NCBI GenBank assembly: GCA_913050545.1
Contig: CAJWZY010000150.1
Span: 1 to 5,972, forward strand
Direction: 5' to 3'
Length of the DNA stretch: 5,972 nt
Source of the DNA: an uncultured bacterium
GTDB lineage: Bacteria; Planctomycetota; UBA8108
The notes under the pieces are model-generated. The model was not told where the DNA came from. It made no database searches and worked only from the letters and a program-made list of their open reading frames with translations. Positions 4,096-5,972 of this stretch are shown here, in pieces (the stretch's first letter is position 1; every line of letters starts with the position of its first letter). The translations under genes were made by a program, and so were the position numbers.

Positions 4096-5972
4096 ATGCG
4101 AACCTCAACCCCCATCTTCATCCTGGCAGTATCCATGCTCGCCTCGGCTGGAAAACTCGGAGCCGAGGATCCAGCCGCCAGGGTTCTACCCGCCGGGCCG
4201 GCTACGAAATGGAAAAAGAGCGATTTCCAGCCGGCGGAAGCCTGTAAATCCTGCCACCCCCAGCACTACGAAGAGTGGCGTGGCTCGATGCACGCTTATG
4301 CGATTACCGACCCGGTATTTCATGCCATGCACAAGCTGGCCCAGGAGGAAACGGCCGGAGAAATCGGTGACTTCTGTATCAAGTGCCACGCCCCCGTCGG
4401 CACGGGCATTGGCGAGGTGACCGGGAAGACCAGGTCAGCGGAGGGCCTGTCGGATATTTCTCTCGCCGGGGTGTCCTGTGAAACCTGTCATCGGGGCGTC
4501 AACCTGGAAAAGGGGCATCCGGGCAATGCCCGTTTTGAAATTCACCCCGGGGCTGCTGTTGTCGGAGGGCTTCCCAATCCGCAAGCCACCCCGGCACATG
4601 ACTCTGTTACCAACGACAGCCTGAAGAATCCCGACTTCTGCGGCAGCTGCCATAACGTCTCGAACCGCCGGGGAGTTAAAATTGAGAAACCTCATGATGA
4701 GTTCATCGCCAGCACCTACCCGGAGCGCAACACCGGCTGCCTCAACTGCCATATGCAGACCTACACGGGAAGGGCCACTCCGGATGGGCCGCTGCGCAAC
4801 CGCCTCCATCGCCACAACTTCATCGGCGTCGATGTGGCAGTGACTCCATTCCCCCGCATGGGCTACCAGCGCCGCGAGATTGCCGCCTTCCTTCGAACCG
4901 CTGCGAAGATGACCGTCGCTGCTCCCCGGCAGGCTGTGGCAGGAGAGGCCTTCAAAATCGATGTGCATGTCAAGAATGTCGGCGCCGGACACAACCTGCC
5001 CACCGGGCCGTCCACCGAGCGGGAGATGTGGCTCGAGGTCAGCGCCACCTCAAGTGATGGCCGGACCCTGTTTGAATCAGGCTCTCTTGATGCTGGAGGA
5101 GACCTGCGCGGGGGACACGGTGGCCCCTCCACGAAAGATCCCCAGCTCGCCCTCTTCACAGACCGCTTTGTCGGGAAAAAAGGCGAGACGGTTTATTTCA
5201 TGTGGCAGGCTCACGCCCTTGAGGAACACACGATCCCTCCCCTGCAAACCCGCTCGGCGAGCTATTCCTTTAAAATCCCCGCCGCCCTGCAGGGAAAGAA
5301 ATTCAAGCTGGAAGTCCGGCTGCGGTTTCGCGCCTTCCCCCCCCACCAGCTCAGGCGGCTTGGAATCGGCAACCTGGCAGAAAGATTTCCTGTCTTTGAC
5401 CTGGCCGAGTACGCGCAGCCCGGCATCACCGTGGTTAAAAGCCTGAGAAAAAAGGGAACCATCCGGGTACCTGAAGATGCCGGCACGATCCCCGCGGCGA
5501 TCCGGCAGGCTGTCGCTGGCGACACGATCTCTGTAGCCCCGGGAACCTACACCATCGACAAGCCGCTCAACTTCTCCGGCCGGGACATCTCCCTGGTCTC
5601 CCGCGCCGGGGCGGAGAAAACGATCCTCACCCCGGCCCCGACTCCTGCCGGCCCGCAGCTCACAGCCCTGCTGGTGTTCACCGGTGGTGAAACGGCTGCG
5701 GCTGAGATCCGTGGCTTTACCTTTGAAGGCGGCAGGGGGCTCCTTCGAAATTCCCAGAGGGTCGGAGGTGCGGTTGTCTGCATCGACAGCCAGCCCACCT
5801 TCACCGGAAATGTATTCATCGGCAACGAGGCCGCGGCTGGAGGCGCCGTCTATCTGCTGCGCTCAAACGCGACCCTGGCAGACAACGAGTTCCGCTCCAA
5901 TCGCTCCGACTCCGGTGGCGCCATCGAGATCTCTGCAGGGTCCCGCCCCCTGGCCACCGGCAACTCCTTTAC
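4096..5972 (+). CDS. Secreted pentaheme c-type cytochrome fused to a parallel beta-helix, 3'-truncated
   Basis: The gene is open from ATG 4096 to the right edge: 625 complete codons and no stop. Residues 1-23 are a Sec signal peptide (hydrophobic core PIFILAVSMLASA, plausible cleavage after LGA), consistent with periplasmic heme attachment. Five CxxCH heme sites follow: CKSCH 50-54, CIKCH 94-98, CETCH 128-132, CGSCH 182-186 and CLNCH 215-219. Candidate distal histidines include H66, H76, H79, H200, H238 and H240. The WRGSMH and LHRHNFIGVD segments resemble cytochrome c554-like multiheme proteins. Residues about 271-445 are beta-rich (DVHVKNVGAGHNLPTG), a module often seen after such heme domains. 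From about 453 a right-handed parallel beta-helix begins (IRVPEDAGTIPAAIRQAVAGD, SVAPGTY), with GGA repeated every 25 residues at 557, 582 and 607. Start choice: ATG lies 4 bases after the preceding stop and directly before the signal peptide. It is probably co-transcribed and coupled with the lipoprotein gene. An electron-transfer role is likely; its partner and substrate are unknown. Confidence 0.93.
   Translation, partial: MRTSTPIFILAVSMLASAGKLGAEDPAARVLPAGPATKWKKSDFQPAEACKSCHPQHYEEWRGSMHAYAITDPVFHAMHKLAQEETAGEIGDFCIKCHAPVGTGIGEVTGKTRSAEGLSDISLAGVSCETCHRGVNLEKGHPGNARFEIHPGAAVVGGLPNPQATPAHDSVTNDSLKNPDFCGSCHNVSNRRGVKIEKPHDEFIASTYPERNTGCLNCHMQTYTGRATPDGPLRNRLHRHNFIGVDVAVTPFPRMGYQRREIAAFLRTAAKMTVAAPRQAVAGEAFKIDVHVKNVGAGHNLPTGPSTEREMWLEVSATSSDGRTLFESGSLDAGGDLRGGHGGPSTKDPQLALFTDRFVGKKGETVYFMWQAHALEEHTIPPLQTRSASYSFKIPAALQGKKFKLEVRLRFRAFPPHQLRRLGIGNLAERFPVFDLAEYAQPGITVVKSLRKKGTIRVPEDAGTIPAAIRQAVAGDTISVAPGTYTIDKPLNFSGRDISLVSRAGAEKTILTPAPTPAGPQLTALLVFTGGETAAAEIRGFTFEGGRGLLRNSQRVGGAVVCIDSQPTFTGNVFIGNEAAAGGAVYLLRSNATLADNEFRSNRSDSGGAIEISAGSRPLATGNSF
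5452..5972 (+). other. Beta-helix domain within the cytochrome fusion, about 25-residue rungs
   Basis: This marks the part of the preceding gene that encodes the C-terminal right-handed parallel beta-helix. The entry segment is the classic VPEDAGTIPAAI...AGDTISVAPGTY, in which a residue set by the first rungs is followed by DISLVSRAG. The rungs then show two in-phase signatures: GGA at residues 557, 582 and 607 (exactly 25 apart), and GNVF, DNEF, GNSF at 571, 596 and 622. At least three rungs are visible and the last is cut by the window edge, so more probably follow. Such helices in NosD-like, pectate-lyase-like and surface proteins bind polysaccharide or act as stalks. Which applies here cannot be told. 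Confidence 0.85.

Noticed and set aside
3042..4136. Long leftward open frame (364 aa) opposite the FGE-like lipoprotein gene
   Set aside because: It is a shadow of a gene whose domain motifs are clear on the + strand. Its own translation is glycine/valine-rich with no recognisable motif and no convincing ribosome site.
4435..5825. Leftward and alternative-frame open frames over the cytochrome gene
   Set aside because: The continuous 4096-5972 frame with five CxxCH motifs and a beta-helix explains this stretch. The other frames give arginine/serine/proline-rich shadow translations.

Overview
The window reads as chromosomal DNA from a GC-rich diderm (Gram-negative-type) bacterium with periplasmic or surface redox chemistry. 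The basis is a lipoprotein signal peptide with a lipobox, a Sec-type signal peptide on a five-heme c-type cytochrome, and a split (two-subunit) glycine decarboxylase P-protein. The split P-protein excludes enterobacteria-like gammaproteobacteria but occurs in many other phyla, so I do not name a taxon. No tRNA, rRNA, CRISPR array, insertion sequence or phage gene is visible.

Layout: (1) Positions 1-910, + strand: the C-terminal two thirds of gcvPB, cut by the left edge. (2) Positions 937-2504, - strand: a tight two-gene housekeeping pair, def (peptide deformylase) followed 5 bases later by ribF (riboflavin kinase/FAD synthetase). ribF converges on gcvPB across only 26 bases. (3) Positions 2505-2759: a divergent control region with two perfect short inverted repeats, a good Shine-Dalgarno for def and a candidate sigma70-type promoter for the rightward genes. 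(4) Positions 2760-5972, + strand: a tightly packed pair. The first gene encodes a lipoprotein with an Ig/PKD-like N-terminal domain and a formylglycine-generating-enzyme-like (SUMF1/FGE-sulfatase) domain. Four bases later begins a large secreted protein that joins a pentaheme cytochrome c region, a beta-rich middle domain and a right-handed parallel beta-helix. This gene is open to the right edge: 625 complete codons are visible and no stop is reached.

The left half is ordinary core metabolism: glycine cleavage, N-terminal deformylation of nascent proteins, and FMN/FAD synthesis. The right half is the accessory part. The FGE-like domain contains no cysteine and has lost several signature residues, so it is unlikely to make formylglycine. 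It is better read as a binding or structural lipoprotein that is co-expressed with the cytochrome/beta-helix protein. Together they could form an envelope-anchored electron-transfer or substrate-docking module. That functional statement is inference; the domain content and the gene coupling are read directly from the sequence.
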